Source: Saccharospirillum impatiens DSM 12546 (lineage in GTDB: Bacteria > Pseudomonadota > Gammaproteobacteria > Pseudomonadales > Natronospirillaceae). Taken from it: a stretch of DNA of 64,000 nt. This document shows, piece after piece, positions 43,927-54,320 of the stretch (position 1 is its first letter; each line of letters opens with the position of its first letter). The translations under genes and the position numbers were made by a program. The notes under the pieces are model-generated. The model saw only the letters and a program-made list of their open reading frames with translations. It was not told the DNA's origin and ran no database searches. Location of the stretch: positions 1 to 64,000 of the forward strand of contig NZ_AUIH01000010.1 of NCBI RefSeq assembly GCF_000423605.1, in the 5' to 3' direction.

Positions 43927-44841
43927 ATGAACCTCGATAAGCTGGATCTGAACCTACTTGTGGTCATGCGGGTGCTCGACGAATGCCGCTCCACCACCAA
44001 GGCCGCCGAGCGGTTGCACGTATCCCAGCCCGCCGTGAGCCATGCCCTGAAGCGACTGCGTCAGCATTTCGATGACCCGGTGTTCGAACGTCGGGGCCGA
44101 ACGTTGGTGCCCACCGCGCAAACTCAACGCTTGCTGGCCGAGACCGCCGGCCCCTGGCGCCAGCTTCATAAAGCTCTGACCGGATTGGACCGGTTTGAAC
44201 CGCAAACCAGTGAGCAGTCGTTTGTGATTGGGTTAAACAACGCCTTCGAAAACGTAATGCTGCCCGCGCTGATGGCCCGTGTGGCTGACCAGGCGCCTTC
44301 GGTTCGCATGGCGGGGCAGGCGATTTCGCGGGCTGCCCTGGTCGAGGGGCTGGTGAATGCCGAGTTGGATCTGGCGATTGATGCCTCGGTGCACGTGAGC
44401 GATCAGATCGTGCAGCAAGCCTTACTGACGTCCGATTATGTGGTGATGGGTCGGCCTGGGCATCCGGCGCTGCAATCAGATATCTCCGTCGAGACGTACC
44501 TTACCAGCCGCCATGTGCTGGTCTCACGCCGCACCGATGGTCCAGGGCTTGAAGATGACTGGCTGCACCGGCATGGCCACCGGCGCGTGCCAGCGGTTAG
44601 GTGCCAAAGCCTGTGGACGGCCTGTCAGGTGGTGGCCACTACGGATTGTTTGCTGACGGTCCCACGTCTGTTTCTGCAGCAGGCTTTGCAAATACAGCCG
44701 TTTTCCGTCACGCCTTTTCCTTTGCCGGGGTTGCAACTGTCGGTGTATCTCTACTGGCATCGGTCGCGTGACGCAGATCCGGCGAACCGTTGGTTGCGCG
44801 ATGAAGTCGTGCACAGTTTGGCCGCTTTGCGAAACGAGTGA
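43927..44841 (+). CDS. LysR family regulator
   Basis: 304 residues. N-terminal helix-turn-helix LDLNLLVVMRVLDECRSTTKAAERLHVSQPAVSHALKRLR and a LysR substrate-binding domain. It is 108 bp from the acyl-CoA dehydrogenase and divergent, so it probably controls that operon. The gap has ATTC/GAAT-like half-sites (around 43884-43918), but no exact T-N11-A dyad that I would assign. Confidence 0.92.
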   Translation: MNLDKLDLNLLVVMRVLDECRSTTKAAERLHVSQPAVSHALKRLRQHFDDPVFERRGRTLVPTAQTQRLLAETAGPWRQLHKALTGLDRFEPQTSEQSFVIGLNNAFENVMLPALMARVADQAPSVRMAGQAISRAALVEGLVNAELDLAIDASVHVSDQIVQQALLTSDYVVMGRPGHPALQSDISVETYLTSRHVLVSRRTDGPGLEDDWLHRHGHRRVPAVRCQSLWTACQVVATTDCLLTVPRLFLQQALQIQPFSVTPFPLPGLQLSVYLYWHRSRDADPANRWLRDEVVHSLAALRNE

Positions 44842-45010
44842 GCGCAGGCTTATTCGGCGACATCGATCACAAAAACCAAACCCCAATGATCTTAGGGGTT
44901 GCCTGAGAAACTCAATTGAATAGAGTGCCAGCATTCAAGGAATTAATGCATGGACCGGTCACATTGCAGGGCGTTGTCGCAAGGAACTGGGACACAAAGG
45001 AACCGAGCAA

Positions 45011-48000
45011 ATGTGCCCTCACTTTTCGGATGGTCAGCCGTCTGATGATGATCTGTTTGACGCCGACCACCACAGACTTTCCACTCAATCTGAACCCACC
45101 GACACGCCTCCTCCCGTTTTGGGTGACCCGGCTGCCGTAGAGCGGTTGCCGCGCGGGCTGCGCAATCAATTGCGACCGGATTGGCGCAGTTGGTCGTTGT
45201 TAAGCCGAGAACAGGCGCGCAACCGCGTCGCCAACGAGCGCACCCTGTTTTTTGTGCACAATGGCCGTGACGAGTGGCATCCGGCGAGAGGGCCGGCCGG
45301 GCAAACATCTGTCTGGCATTGCCTGGTTAAAATTCCCGCGCGCAATCGGCAAGCGTCAACCTCTGGCGGCAGTGCAGGCGGGCAGGCTCTCAGCACTGCG
45401 GCGAGTCAGATGAACCCGCAAGAGCGCGAGGCCGTTGAACATTATGAGGCCGAAGGCACCCGCACCGACCGCACCCTGGCACTGCGCTATGTTGACGATC
45501 AGGGCGAGCCCCTGCCCGACGTACGCTACCAGGTTGAACTGAATGGCAGCCGCTACAGCGGCCGGCTCGACGACAACGGCGAAGCCGAACTGACCAACCT
45601 GCCCGAAGGCGAAGCCAGCATCACTTACGAGGCTGACGACAGCCAACTGCCAGCGCTGCGCAATGCCTTAAAAGACAGCCTCGACGGTTTCATCGGCGAA
45701 CGCGAAGCCGACAAGCAACGCCTGAACGACTTGCTGGCCGAGTACAATTTTGTGGAACGTAACCTCATCCTGACCGGTGCGGTCATGCACAGCATCTGGA
45801 GCTCTGGCAGCGACTTGGTTACCGGTACCGCGTCCGCCATAACCAGCACGGTCACCGCGACAGCGCGCGCAGGCGCCGCCTTCTACGACAAACTGGAAGA
45901 CGGCTACGACTTGAGTGAGCTCAAGGAAGACTTCGCCTACCTGGCCGCCGAAGCGGGCCACGCCCTGGATCAGGCCGAACAGGCCTTTACCGTCCTGACC
46001 TGGCTGGCGACCGATGCTGAAACCTGGGCCATGTTGTCCGAGTTGCCACACCGCTATTTCGAGTCGATGAGTACCGTGCAAAAAGCCGAGGCCCTGGGCA
46101 CCCTGGCGTTTGATATTTTGTTTGCCATTGCGTTGGCGGTTGCAACGGCTTTGACGGCAGGGGCGGCAGCGGTCGTCGCCGGGTCGGTAGCGGCCATGAG
46201 GCACTCGCGCTATTTCACCGGGATGATCAGCAGTCTGCGTCGTATTTACCACCTGCTGCCAGCTAACCGCATCGCCCAGCGCCACGAACGCGTTGCCGTA
46301 AGGTTTCCGCATCAGAACCACAACAGCCAGTACCGCATAGAGCAAGAAACGTTACCGGCCAGCCAAGCTCGCCACACCGAGACCGAAGCCCGAAACGATA
46401 ACGACGAGACCGTGCAATGCGAAAGCCGCAGCACCACCTGCGGCGACCCGATCAACATGCTGACCGGCGAAGAGCTGTTCTCCAACCTGGATTTCGAACT
46501 GCCCGGTCCGCTGGCACTGAACTGGAAGCGGCTTTATCGCAGCTCAGCCAGCGCCCATCGCAGTGAGCTGGGCCACGGCTGGAGCCACCCGTTTTCGCAC
46601 ACCCTGGTACTGACCGAAGGGCAGATCAAGCACCGCGACGGTGAAGGCACCACCACCGCCTACCCCTTGCCGAACCAGGGCGAAGCCATTGAAAGCCGCA
46701 CCGGCGACCGGCTAAGCCGCTACGACGATTACTTCACTCTGCGCCAGAATGGCCAGGTACTGCATTTCGAACCCGACCCGTTTCAGCCGGAGCGCTGGCG
46801 CTTAAGCCAACTGAGCAGCGTCAACGGTCATCATCGCTGGCAGTTGTTCTACGCCGACATTGTCGGAGCCAACACAAGTGGCCAGCTCGACCGCGCCGAA
46901 GCCAGTTGGGGGGCCGTATTGCGCTTTCAGGCAGGCCGCCATGGCTGGCAAGCCATTAGCCTGCAAGCCAGCCCCGACCAAGCCACTGAGACACTGGTGC
47001 GCTATCGGCTCGATCGACACGGTGACCTGATAGCCGCCTGTGACCAGCGCGGTCTGCTCGAACAATACCGCTACAGCAACCACCTGTTTTTATGGCGTCA
47101 GCTACCGGCAGGTTTGCGGTTCGTATTCGAGTGGGATCAAACCGCCCCTGAAGGACGCTGCCTGCGCCAATATGCGGTGGACCCGAACCAGCCGGATGTT
47201 CTGCATTACGACACTCGCTTCGGTTGGGACCCCGACAACCGCCAAAGCCAGGTAACCGACAGCAAGGGCCACACCGAGACCTTCAGGTTCGACCCGCACG
47301 GCAACCTGGTGGCACACACCCGCGGCGACGGCCACACCGAGCAGCGCGATTACGACAGCCACAACCGACTGATTCGCCACACCGACGCCGAAGGCACCAC
47401 CCGCCGCTACCGGTTCGACACCCTGGGCCGCCTGGTCGAACACGAGAATGCCCTGGGCCAACGCTACCGCTTGCGTTACGCGGGCCAAAACACCCAGCCA
47501 GAACGCATCACCGACCCACTTGGCCAGAGCACCCACTACCGTTATGACACCAGCGACCGCCTGAGCGAAGCCACGCACCCCGATGGCAGCCGCGAACGCT
47601 GGTATTACCGGCGCGACCAACTGGCTCGCCATCTAGACCGGCTCGGCCAACAGCATCACTACCAATGGCACCCCCAGCACGGCACCCTGACGCATTACCG
47701 CCTGCTGGGCCTGGTGGATGCCAGCGGCGAGCGCCCGGTACTGGACGAGCGCGACTACGACTACGACGACCAGGGCCGCCTGCACAGCGAGACGAACGCC
47801 CGTGGCGACACCCAGCACTACCATTACGACGATCAGGGCCGGCTACTCACCCACATCAATGCCCACGGCCAAAGCCAGTGTTACGAATACGACGGCGCGG
47901 GTCGTTTAACCGCCCAGACCGACACCGGCGGCCGGCGCAGCGAATGGCACTACTCGGTATTTGCCCAGCCCGACGCCCGAACCCTGCCCAACGGCCAGAT

Positions 48001-50083
48001 CCTGCGTTACGAATACGACAGCGAACGCAACCTCAGCGCACTGATCAACGCCAATGGTCAGGCTCACCGGTTCGACTACGACGCCTGCGAACGCCTGGTA
48101 CAAGAAACCGGCTTCGACGGCCGCACTCTGGCTTACCGCTACAACGCTGCCGGACACCTCATTGGCCAGCAAGACGGCCCCATCGAAAGCCAGTTCGAGC
48201 GTGACGCTCTCGGGCAGTTAATCCGCGAGCGCCACCGCCACCCCGACCGACCCGACGCCAACACCTGGGCTGAATACCAATACGACGCCCTCGGCCGCTT
48301 AGCGGTCGCCCGCAACCCCGACGCAAGCCACCGGTTCGAATACGACCTACAGGGCCGCTTGATCGAAGACGAGATCACCCAGCAGTTCGCAGGCTGGATG
48401 GGCGCACCCCAGCCCTACCAGCACAGCCAGCATTACCGCTACGGCACAGATGGCCGACTGCAGCGCATCGACCACGCCGCCCTGCGCAAACAACCACCGG
48501 GCCAGCGCTGGGCCGCGTTGCACACCGACTACTACGCCCCCGGCTGGAGCGAGCACTACCAATGGACACCTCAGGGCCAGCTTAGCCGCCTGCAACTGGC
48601 TACAGCACAGGGCCAAAACACCCAGCCTCAGGACGTACTGAGCCAGCACTACAACCCACTGGGCCAACTGATCGAGCGCCAGCAAGGCCAGCACCAAAGC
48701 CAATGGTATTACGACCCCGAAGGTCGCCTGTCGAGCTACCAGCGCCAGCACAGCAACCCAAACGACCCCGCTGCGCAAACACTGGAAGCCCGAGACTACC
48801 AATACGACGCCCTCGGCCGCATCCGGCAAGTTCAGGATCAAAACCGGGGCACCCGCCACTACCAATACGACGCCCTAGACCGCCTGACCCAGGCCGACAA
48901 CCAACCGATCCATCAAGACCCGGCCGGCAACCTGCTCAGCGAAGGCATGACCGCCCTGCCAGATAACCGCCTGCCATTCCACGGCGACCGTCACTTCAGC
49001 TACGACGAGCACGGCAACCTGGTCCGCATCCAACGCGGTAAAAACAAACAACAGGAACAACGGCTCAGCTACAACGCCAAACACCAACTGACCTCAGTCG
49101 AGACCCTGCGCTCAGGCGAACTCAAGCAACGCGTCCAGTTCCGCTACGACGCCCTCGGCCGGCGCATCGACAAACAGGTGTACCTGCCCGATGCCGACCA
49201 AAGCAGCAACGACGGGCACAACCCACTAAAACACAGCCACAGCGAAGCCTACATCTGGCAAGGCCAGACCCTGAAGCAGGTCCGCTCACTGAACCAAAAC
49301 GCCAAAGCGCAGAACCACCGAATATACCAATACCTGCCAGGTAGCCACATCCCCGTGGCGCTTTGGGATGAAGCGCTTGGGCTGCATCATATTGATACCG
49401 ATCATGCGGGTACGCCCAAGGCGATGTACCGCCATGAAGACGGCGAAGAAGTGTGGAGTACTGATCACGAAACCTATGGCAAAACACGAGACAGCAACGC
49501 CAAACTCACCCACCCGCTAACCGGCCAGCCGTTCGAGCCACAGCTACGGTTCCAGGGCCAGTACGAGGATGTGGAAACCGGGTTGTACCAGAACCGGTAC
49601 CGGTACTATGATCCGGGTGCTGGCCGTTACATCAACCAAGACCCAATCGGTCTACTCGGAGGGCTCAACGCCTACCAGTACTGCCCGAATCCGGTGGAAT
49701 ACGTTGACCCATTGGGGTTGAGCACGAAAGAATGCGACAAGAATAAGAAAACATTTTACAACGCTGATTCCAGAAGAGATGCTTTCAGGCAAGCGAAGAG
49801 AGATTCCGGCATACCGATGTCTCAGCAGCCTAACCAAGTATTGCTGCCAGAACTAGAAGACGGATACGGGAAGCGAGTGTTAAATGAAGATGGAATTCCT
49901 GTAACGTTTAGAGAATATTATTTCGTCAATCAAGATGGAGTCTCAGTTTCAATACAGGAACACAGTCTTGGTCATATAAAAGCTACCATTAACCATGGGG
50001 CTGAAGCGCATTTCAATGTAAGGCCAATTGAAAACCTAAATACTGGCAGTTTTCCTGGAACACATGGGCACTACAATTTTTGA
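45011..50083 (+). CDS. Rhs polymorphic toxin with HNH/EndoVII-like C-terminal tip
   Basis: 1,690 residues, AAGGA before ATG 45011. Residues about 156-215 form a transthyretin-like beta domain (LALRYVDDQGEPLPDV), 366-396 a hydrophobic hairpin, about 470-560 a DUF6531-type segment (CGDPINMLTGEE...DFELPGPLALNWKRLYRSS), and about 690-1530 YD repeats ending in the RHS core signature DPGAGRYINQDPIGLLGG. The tip (about 1571-1690) has QEHSLGHIKATINHG and HFNVRP, resembling HNH/EndoVII toxins with an EHHH pattern. No PAAR motif, T6SS or VgrG gene is visible, so the delivery route is not shown. GC content falls in the tip. An immunity candidate follows directly. Confidence 0.88.
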   Translation: MCPHFSDGQPSDDDLFDADHHRLSTQSEPTDTPPPVLGDPAAVERLPRGLRNQLRPDWRSWSLLSREQARNRVANERTLFFVHNGRDEWHPARGPAGQTSVWHCLVKIPARNRQASTSGGSAGGQALSTAASQMNPQEREAVEHYEAEGTRTDRTLALRYVDDQGEPLPDVRYQVELNGSRYSGRLDDNGEAELTNLPEGEASITYEADDSQLPALRNALKDSLDGFIGEREADKQRLNDLLAEYNFVERNLILTGAVMHSIWSSGSDLVTGTASAITSTVTATARAGAAFYDKLEDGYDLSELKEDFAYLAAEAGHALDQAEQAFTVLTWLATDAETWAMLSELPHRYFESMSTVQKAEALGTLAFDILFAIALAVATALTAGAAAVVAGSVAAMRHSRYFTGMISSLRRIYHLLPANRIAQRHERVAVRFPHQNHNSQYRIEQETLPASQARHTETEARNDNDETVQCESRSTTCGDPINMLTGEELFSNLDFELPGPLALNWKRLYRSSASAHRSELGHGWSHPFSHTLVLTEGQIKHRDGEGTTTAYPLPNQGEAIESRTGDRLSRYDDYFTLRQNGQVLHFEPDPFQPERWRLSQLSSVNGHHRWQLFYADIVGANTSGQLDRAEASWGAVLRFQAGRHGWQAISLQASPDQATETLVRYRLDRHGDLIAACDQRGLLEQYRYSNHLFLWRQLPAGLRFVFEWDQTAPEGRCLRQYAVDPNQPDVLHYDTRFGWDPDNRQSQVTDSKGHTETFRFDPHGNLVAHTRGDGHTEQRDYDSHNRLIRHTDAEGTTRRYRFDTLGRLVEHENALGQRYRLRYAGQNTQPERITDPLGQSTHYRYDTSDRLSEATHPDGSRERWYYRRDQLARHLDRLGQQHHYQWHPQHGTLTHYRLLGLVDASGERPVLDERDYDYDDQGRLHSETNARGDTQHYHYDDQGRLLTHINAHGQSQCYEYDGAGRLTAQTDTGGRRSEWHYSVFAQPDARTLPNGQILRYEYDSERNLSALINANGQAHRFDYDACERLVQETGFDGRTLAYRYNAAGHLIGQQDGPIESQFERDALGQLIRERHRHPDRPDANTWAEYQYDALGRLAVARNPDASHRFEYDLQGRLIEDEITQQFAGWMGAPQPYQHSQHYRYGTDGRLQRIDHAALRKQPPGQRWAALHTDYYAPGWSEHYQWTPQGQLSRLQLATAQGQNTQPQDVLSQHYNPLGQLIERQQGQHQSQWYYDPEGRLSSYQRQHSNPNDPAAQTLEARDYQYDALGRIRQVQDQNRGTRHYQYDALDRLTQADNQPIHQDPAGNLLSEGMTALPDNRLPFHGDRHFSYDEHGNLVRIQRGKNKQQEQRLSYNAKHQLTSVETLRSGELKQRVQFRYDALGRRIDKQVYLPDADQSSNDGHNPLKHSHSEAYIWQGQTLKQVRSLNQNAKAQNHRIYQYLPGSHIPVALWDEALGLHHIDTDHAGTPKAMYRHEDGEEVWSTDHETYGKTRDSNAKLTHPLTGQPFEPQLRFQGQYEDVETGLYQNRYRYYDPGAGRYINQDPIGLLGGLNAYQYCPNPVEYVDPLGLSTKECDKNKKTFYNADSRRDAFRQAKRDSGIPMSQQPNQVLLPELEDGYGKRVLNEDGIPVTFREYYFVNQDGVSVSIQEHSLGHIKATINHGAEAHFNVRPIENLNTGSFPGTHGHYNF

Positions 50084-50091
50084 GTATAAAA

Positions 50092-50496
50092 ATGAACTTG
50101 ATTCAGTTAATTTCTAGAAACAAATTTCTGGAACAATTATACCCAAAAGGTATTCTTTCAGAAGTCAGAATCGGTCAGCTATCTTTGGATGTTGGTGGGA
50201 GGTGTTCTCTAAATATTCACATCAGGCAGAAGCCTGCCATTGATGTTAAAAAGTGGGGAGCATGGAATGTGGACTTCAATAGAGTTGTAATTAAGTTATT
50301 GGGTTCTCGAACAAAGGATGTCTTTGCATCTGACTGGTCACAAATTGATTATCATAATTTAGTTGTGGTCAATGAAAATGGGGTGATCTATTTGAAGCAA
50401 CAAGCTGAGCTCTGGGAGGTCAAGATTGCGTTGGAAGGCTTAGTATTTCAAGAATGTTCCGTTTATCTGGATGATGAAGATGACCCTCACAATTAG
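50092..50496 (+). CDS. Immunity protein candidate for the HNH-type tip
   Basis: 134 residues from ATG 50092; a TTG at 50080 overlaps the toxin stop and is possible. Small, soluble, acidic at the C-terminus (YLDDEDDPHN), AT-richer than its surroundings. No family recognised. Direct placement after the Rhs toxin tip is what suggests immunity. Confidence 0.6.
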   Translation: MNLIQLISRNKFLEQLYPKGILSEVRIGQLSLDVGGRCSLNIHIRQKPAIDVKKWGAWNVDFNRVVIKLLGSRTKDVFASDWSQIDYHNLVVVNENGVIYLKQQAELWEVKIALEGLVFQECSVYLDDEDDPHN

Positions 50497-50599
50497 TGCT
50501 CGTCCAGAACAGAAATGGTGATGTTTCAGGAAATTTCTAGCGGACTCCAGTGGGTTCGGTCCTGGTAAGTTGTTAAGCCTTCTGTCGGCTTTATCCTAA

Positions 50600-52984
50600 G
50601 GCACTGGCGAGAAAGTCTGGCCAACGGATCACGACGCTTGGGGTGACACCCAACACTACCATTACGACGACCAGGGCCGGCTACTCACCCACATCAATGC
50701 CCACGGCCAAAGCCAGCGCTACGAATACGACGGCGCGGGTCGTTTAACCGCCCAGACCGACACCGGCGGCCGGCGCAGCGAATGGCACTACTCGGTATTT
50801 GCCCAGCCCGACGCCCGAACCCTGCCCAACGGCCAGACCCTGCGTTACGAATACGACAGCGAACGCAACCTCAGCGCACTGATCAACGCCAATGGCCAGG
50901 CTCACCGGTTCGACTACGACGCCTGCGAACGCCTGGTGCAAGAAACCGGCTTCGACGGCCGCACTCTGGCTTACCGCTACAACGCCGCCGGCCACCTTAT
51001 TGGCCAGCAAGACGGCCCCATCGAAAGCCAGTTCGAGCGTGACGCTCTCGGGCAGTTAATCCGCGAGCACCACCGCCACCCCGACCGCCCCGACGCCGAC
51101 ACCTGGGCCGAATACCAATACGACGCCCTCGGTCGCTTAGCGGTCGCCCGCAACCCCGACGCAAGCCACCGGTTCGAGTACGACCTACAGGGCCGTTTAA
51201 TCGAAGACGAGATCACCCAGCAGTTCGCAGGCTGGATGGGCGCACCCCAGCCCTACCAGCACAGCCAGCATTACCGCTACGGCACAGATGGCCGACTGCA
51301 GCGCATCGACCACTCCGCCCTGCGCAAACAACCACCGGGCCAGCGCTGGGCCGCGTTGCACACCGACTACTACGCCCCCGGCTGGAGCGAGCACTACCAA
51401 TGGACACCTAAGGGCCAGCTTAGCCGCCTGCAACTGGCTACAGCACAGGGCCAAAACACCCAGCCTCAGGAAGTACTGAGCCAGCACTACAATCCACTGG
51501 GCCAACTGATCGAGCGCCAGCAAGGCCAGCACCAAAGCCAGTGGCAATACGACCCCGAAGGTCGCCTGTCGAGCTACCAGCGCCAGCACAGCAACCCAAA
51601 CGACCCCGCTGCGCAAACACTGGAAGCCCGGGACTACCAATACGACGCCCTCGGTCGCATCCGCCAGATCCAGGATCAAAACCGGGGCACCCGCCACTAC
51701 CAATACGACGCCCTCGACCGCCTGACCCAGGCCGACAACCAACCGATCCATCAGGACCCGGCCGGCAACCTGCTCAGCGAAGGCATGACCGCCCTGCCAG
51801 ATAACCGCCTGCCATTCCACGGCGACCGGCATTTCAGCTACGACGAGCACGGCAACCCGGTCCGCATCCAACGCGGTAAAAACAAACAACAGGAACAACG
51901 GCTCAGCTACAACGCCAAACACCAACTGACCTCAGTCGAGACCCTGCGCTCAGGCGAACTCAAGCAACGCGTCCAGTTCCGCTACGACGCCCTCGGCCGA
52001 CGCATCGACAAACAGGTGTTCCTGCCCGATGCCGACCAAAGCAGCAACGACGGGCACAACCCACTAAAACACAGCCACAGCGAAGCCTACATCTGGCAAG
52101 GCCAGACCCTAAAGCAGGTCCGCTCGCTGAACCAAAACGCCAAAGCGCAGAACCACCGAATCTACCAATACCTGCCAGGCAGCCACATCCCGGTGGCCCT
52201 GTGGGATGAAGCGCTTGGGCTGCATCATATTGATACCGATCATGCTGGGACGCCTAAGGCGATGTACAGCCATGAGACGGGTGAAGAGGTGTGGTCAACG
52301 GATCATGAAACTTACGGGAAGACGCGTGATGCAGAGGCAGCCATTACGCATCCGGTGACTGGACAGACGTTCGAGCCTGGACTGCGTTTCCAGGGGCAAT
52401 ATGAAGATGTAGAAACTGGCCTTTACCAGAACTTGCACCGATACTATGATCCTGGTGCCGGGCGGTATATTAACCAGGATCCGATTGGGCTCAGTGGTGG
52501 GTTGAATGCCTATCAGTATTGCCCTAACCCGGTGGGGTGGGCTGATCAAATAGGGCTGACCAGCAAAGAGTGTAACGATCCAAATAGTTTTCAGATTCCC
52601 CGGGCGCCTATTGACTATGATGGTCACATTTTTAATGCTGAAGTGAAATCAAGTGGAAAGGTTGTTGGTGGCCACTCAACTGCTACTGGACAGGTTCGTG
52701 TAATTACTGGTACGCAATCTTCGCCCAATGCTCAAGGAGTCTATTCAGCGAGAATAGAAGTTGTTGACCCGGCTAATCCCGATCAATTTTTATCAAAAAC
52801 CAATAATGGTGGAATTTCAACTATGTTCCCTGACGCCTGGGACGCGGAACGACTAAAGCGCGAAGTAGACTTTGCGTACTTTAATCGAACAGTAATAGGG
52901 AATAAGTGGACTGGGACGACTCAAAGTGGCGTTCGTGTAGAAGGCTATCTACAACCTAAAGCAACGGTTTATCCTAAGATTTGA
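50600..52984 (+). pseudogene. Orphan Rhs tip with EndoU-type toxin, no start codon
   Basis: The frame opens after a TAA at 50597 and has no start codon before GTG 50936, so it is probably silent. From 50642 to about 52558 it is collinear with 47804-49720 of the main rhs gene (constant offset of 2,838 bp, very few differences until the last 340 bp). The tip (about 52560-52981, 140 residues) is a bacterial EndoU-type RNase: VGGHSTATG with the first histidine, VRV, FLSKTNNGGISTMFPDAW, NRTVIGNKWTGTTQSGV and VEGYLQPKATVYP. Before 50642 the translation reads TGEKVWPTDHDAWGD, which resembles the TGEEVWSTDHETYG end of Rhs, as if two Rhs pieces were joined. Confidence 0.82.
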
Positions 52985-52989
52985 GACTA

Positions 52990-53358
52990 ATGAAATACGA
53001 ATTTGAGTGGAGAAAAGTAGAGGGAGCAATAGAGCCTCAATGCACAACCGATTTGGTTAGCTCGCAAGGTATAGACGTTATCTCCTGCTTGTTAACTGAT
53101 AGTGGTGGATTGACTCTTGAACATAGTATTAGTTGGATTGACGAGTGCCTTGACAGTATTTCAAGGGTTAAAGAAGGAACGATTAGCTGCTACAGCTGGG
53201 ATAGAGAAAGCTGGGCTGCAGACATTAGTCTTAGTGAAGTTACAGTTTATTCACTTTTAGATGAGGATTACTTTGTTAGGTTGGGTCGTGGGGAGTTTGA
53301 GGTGCTATTGAGACATTGGAGAGCGTTTTTGGCCTCGGGGCCTAATGGCAGTTCCTAA
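52990..53358 (+). CDS. Immunity protein candidate for the EndoU tip
   Basis: 122 residues from ATG 52990; a TTG at 52981 touches the toxin stop. Tryptophan-rich, acidic, no membrane segment. The C-terminal region (FVRLGRGEFEVLLRHWRAFLA) looks like that of small immunity proteins, but I cannot assign a family. Its place after the EndoU tip is the main evidence. Confidence 0.55.
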   Translation: MKYEFEWRKVEGAIEPQCTTDLVSSQGIDVISCLLTDSGGLTLEHSISWIDECLDSISRVKEGTISCYSWDRESWAADISLSEVTVYSLLDEDYFVRLGRGEFEVLLRHWRAFLASGPNGSS

Positions 53359-53643
53359 TGCTTGCAACGCAGAGTGACTGAAGATCTTGTATAGTGAAAG
53401 GAGGCTTCGGAGATTTCTGATCTACAAACCAATCAGTCATAGGCTAGCAGTTAAGTGCGAAGGTAGCCATCATTCAACATGGTTGTAGTGTTCAAGTATT
53501 CGTGGTTTTCTTGCGTTTTAGGGGCTAGATGGGAATGTAGAAGGAGGGTTGCATCGATTCTGTGATCCGTGTTCGGTAAAGTGTGTCGAATCTGAATTCG
53601 ATCAGACTCGGAAGAAGACTGAAATTGCGTCAGCATTTCTAGA
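53359..53643. other. AT-rich spacer between Rhs fragments
   Basis: No gene recognised. The base composition is unlike the flanking Rhs core, as expected for leftovers of a replaced toxin or immunity cassette. No similarity to the core is seen until 53644. Confidence 0.35.
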
Positions 53644-54293
53644 ATCTACCTTCTGCCCGATGCAGACCAAAGCAGCAACGACGGCCACAACGCTCTAAAA
53701 CACAGCCACAGCGAAGCCTACATCAGGCAAGGCCAGACCCTGAAGCAGGTCCGCTCGCTGAACCAAAACGCCAAAGCGCAGAACCACCGAATATACCAAT
53801 ACCTGCCAGGCAGCTACATCCCAGTGGCCCTGTGGGATGAAGCGCTTGGGCTGCATCATATTGATACCGACCATGCGGGGACGCCCAAGGCGATGTACAG
53901 CCATGAGACGGGTGAAGAGGTGTGGTCAACGGATCATGAAACTTACGGGAAGACGCGTGATGCAGAGGCAGCCATTACGCATCCGGTGACTGGACAACCG
54001 TTCGAGCCTAGCTTGCGTTTCCAGGGGCAATACGAGGATGTGGAAACCGGATTGTATCAGAACTTGCATCGGTACTATGATCGCAAGCGGGACGGTATGT
54101 TAGTCAGGACCCGATTGGGCTCAGTGGCGGGTTGAATGCCTATCAATATTGTCCAAATTCCATATGCTTTATTGACCCATTGGGACTAAATAACAAAGAA
54201 TTTGATGATGAAAGGACACTACCGTCAATAGACAACCCAATTCGCCTGCTGAATTACTCGCGGATTAAATTCACCCACCAAAAAACGTTCTAA
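53644..54293 (+). pseudogene. Third Rhs tip, frameshifted
   Basis: From 53644 the sequence copies the end of the Rhs core (LPDADQSSNDGHNALKHSHSEAYI). It stays close to the orphan EndoU copy in its last part (GEEVWSTDHETYGKTRDAEAAITHPVTGQ). Around 54085 a small indel shifts the frame: one reading ends at 54135, while the core continues in another frame as [23 protein letters not shown] and then a short tip ([21 protein letters not shown]) to TAA 54293. No toxin domain survives. It is a decayed cassette. Confidence 0.8.
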
Positions 54294-54320
54294 TAAGTAA
54301 TCACGTAAAAAGGAACCAAA

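Noticed and set aside
47102..51925. Long minus-strand open frames across the Rhs core
   Set aside because: They are shadows of the YD-repeat coding sequence (valine/alanine/leucine-rich, repeated in both copies), without ribosome sites or recognisable domains.
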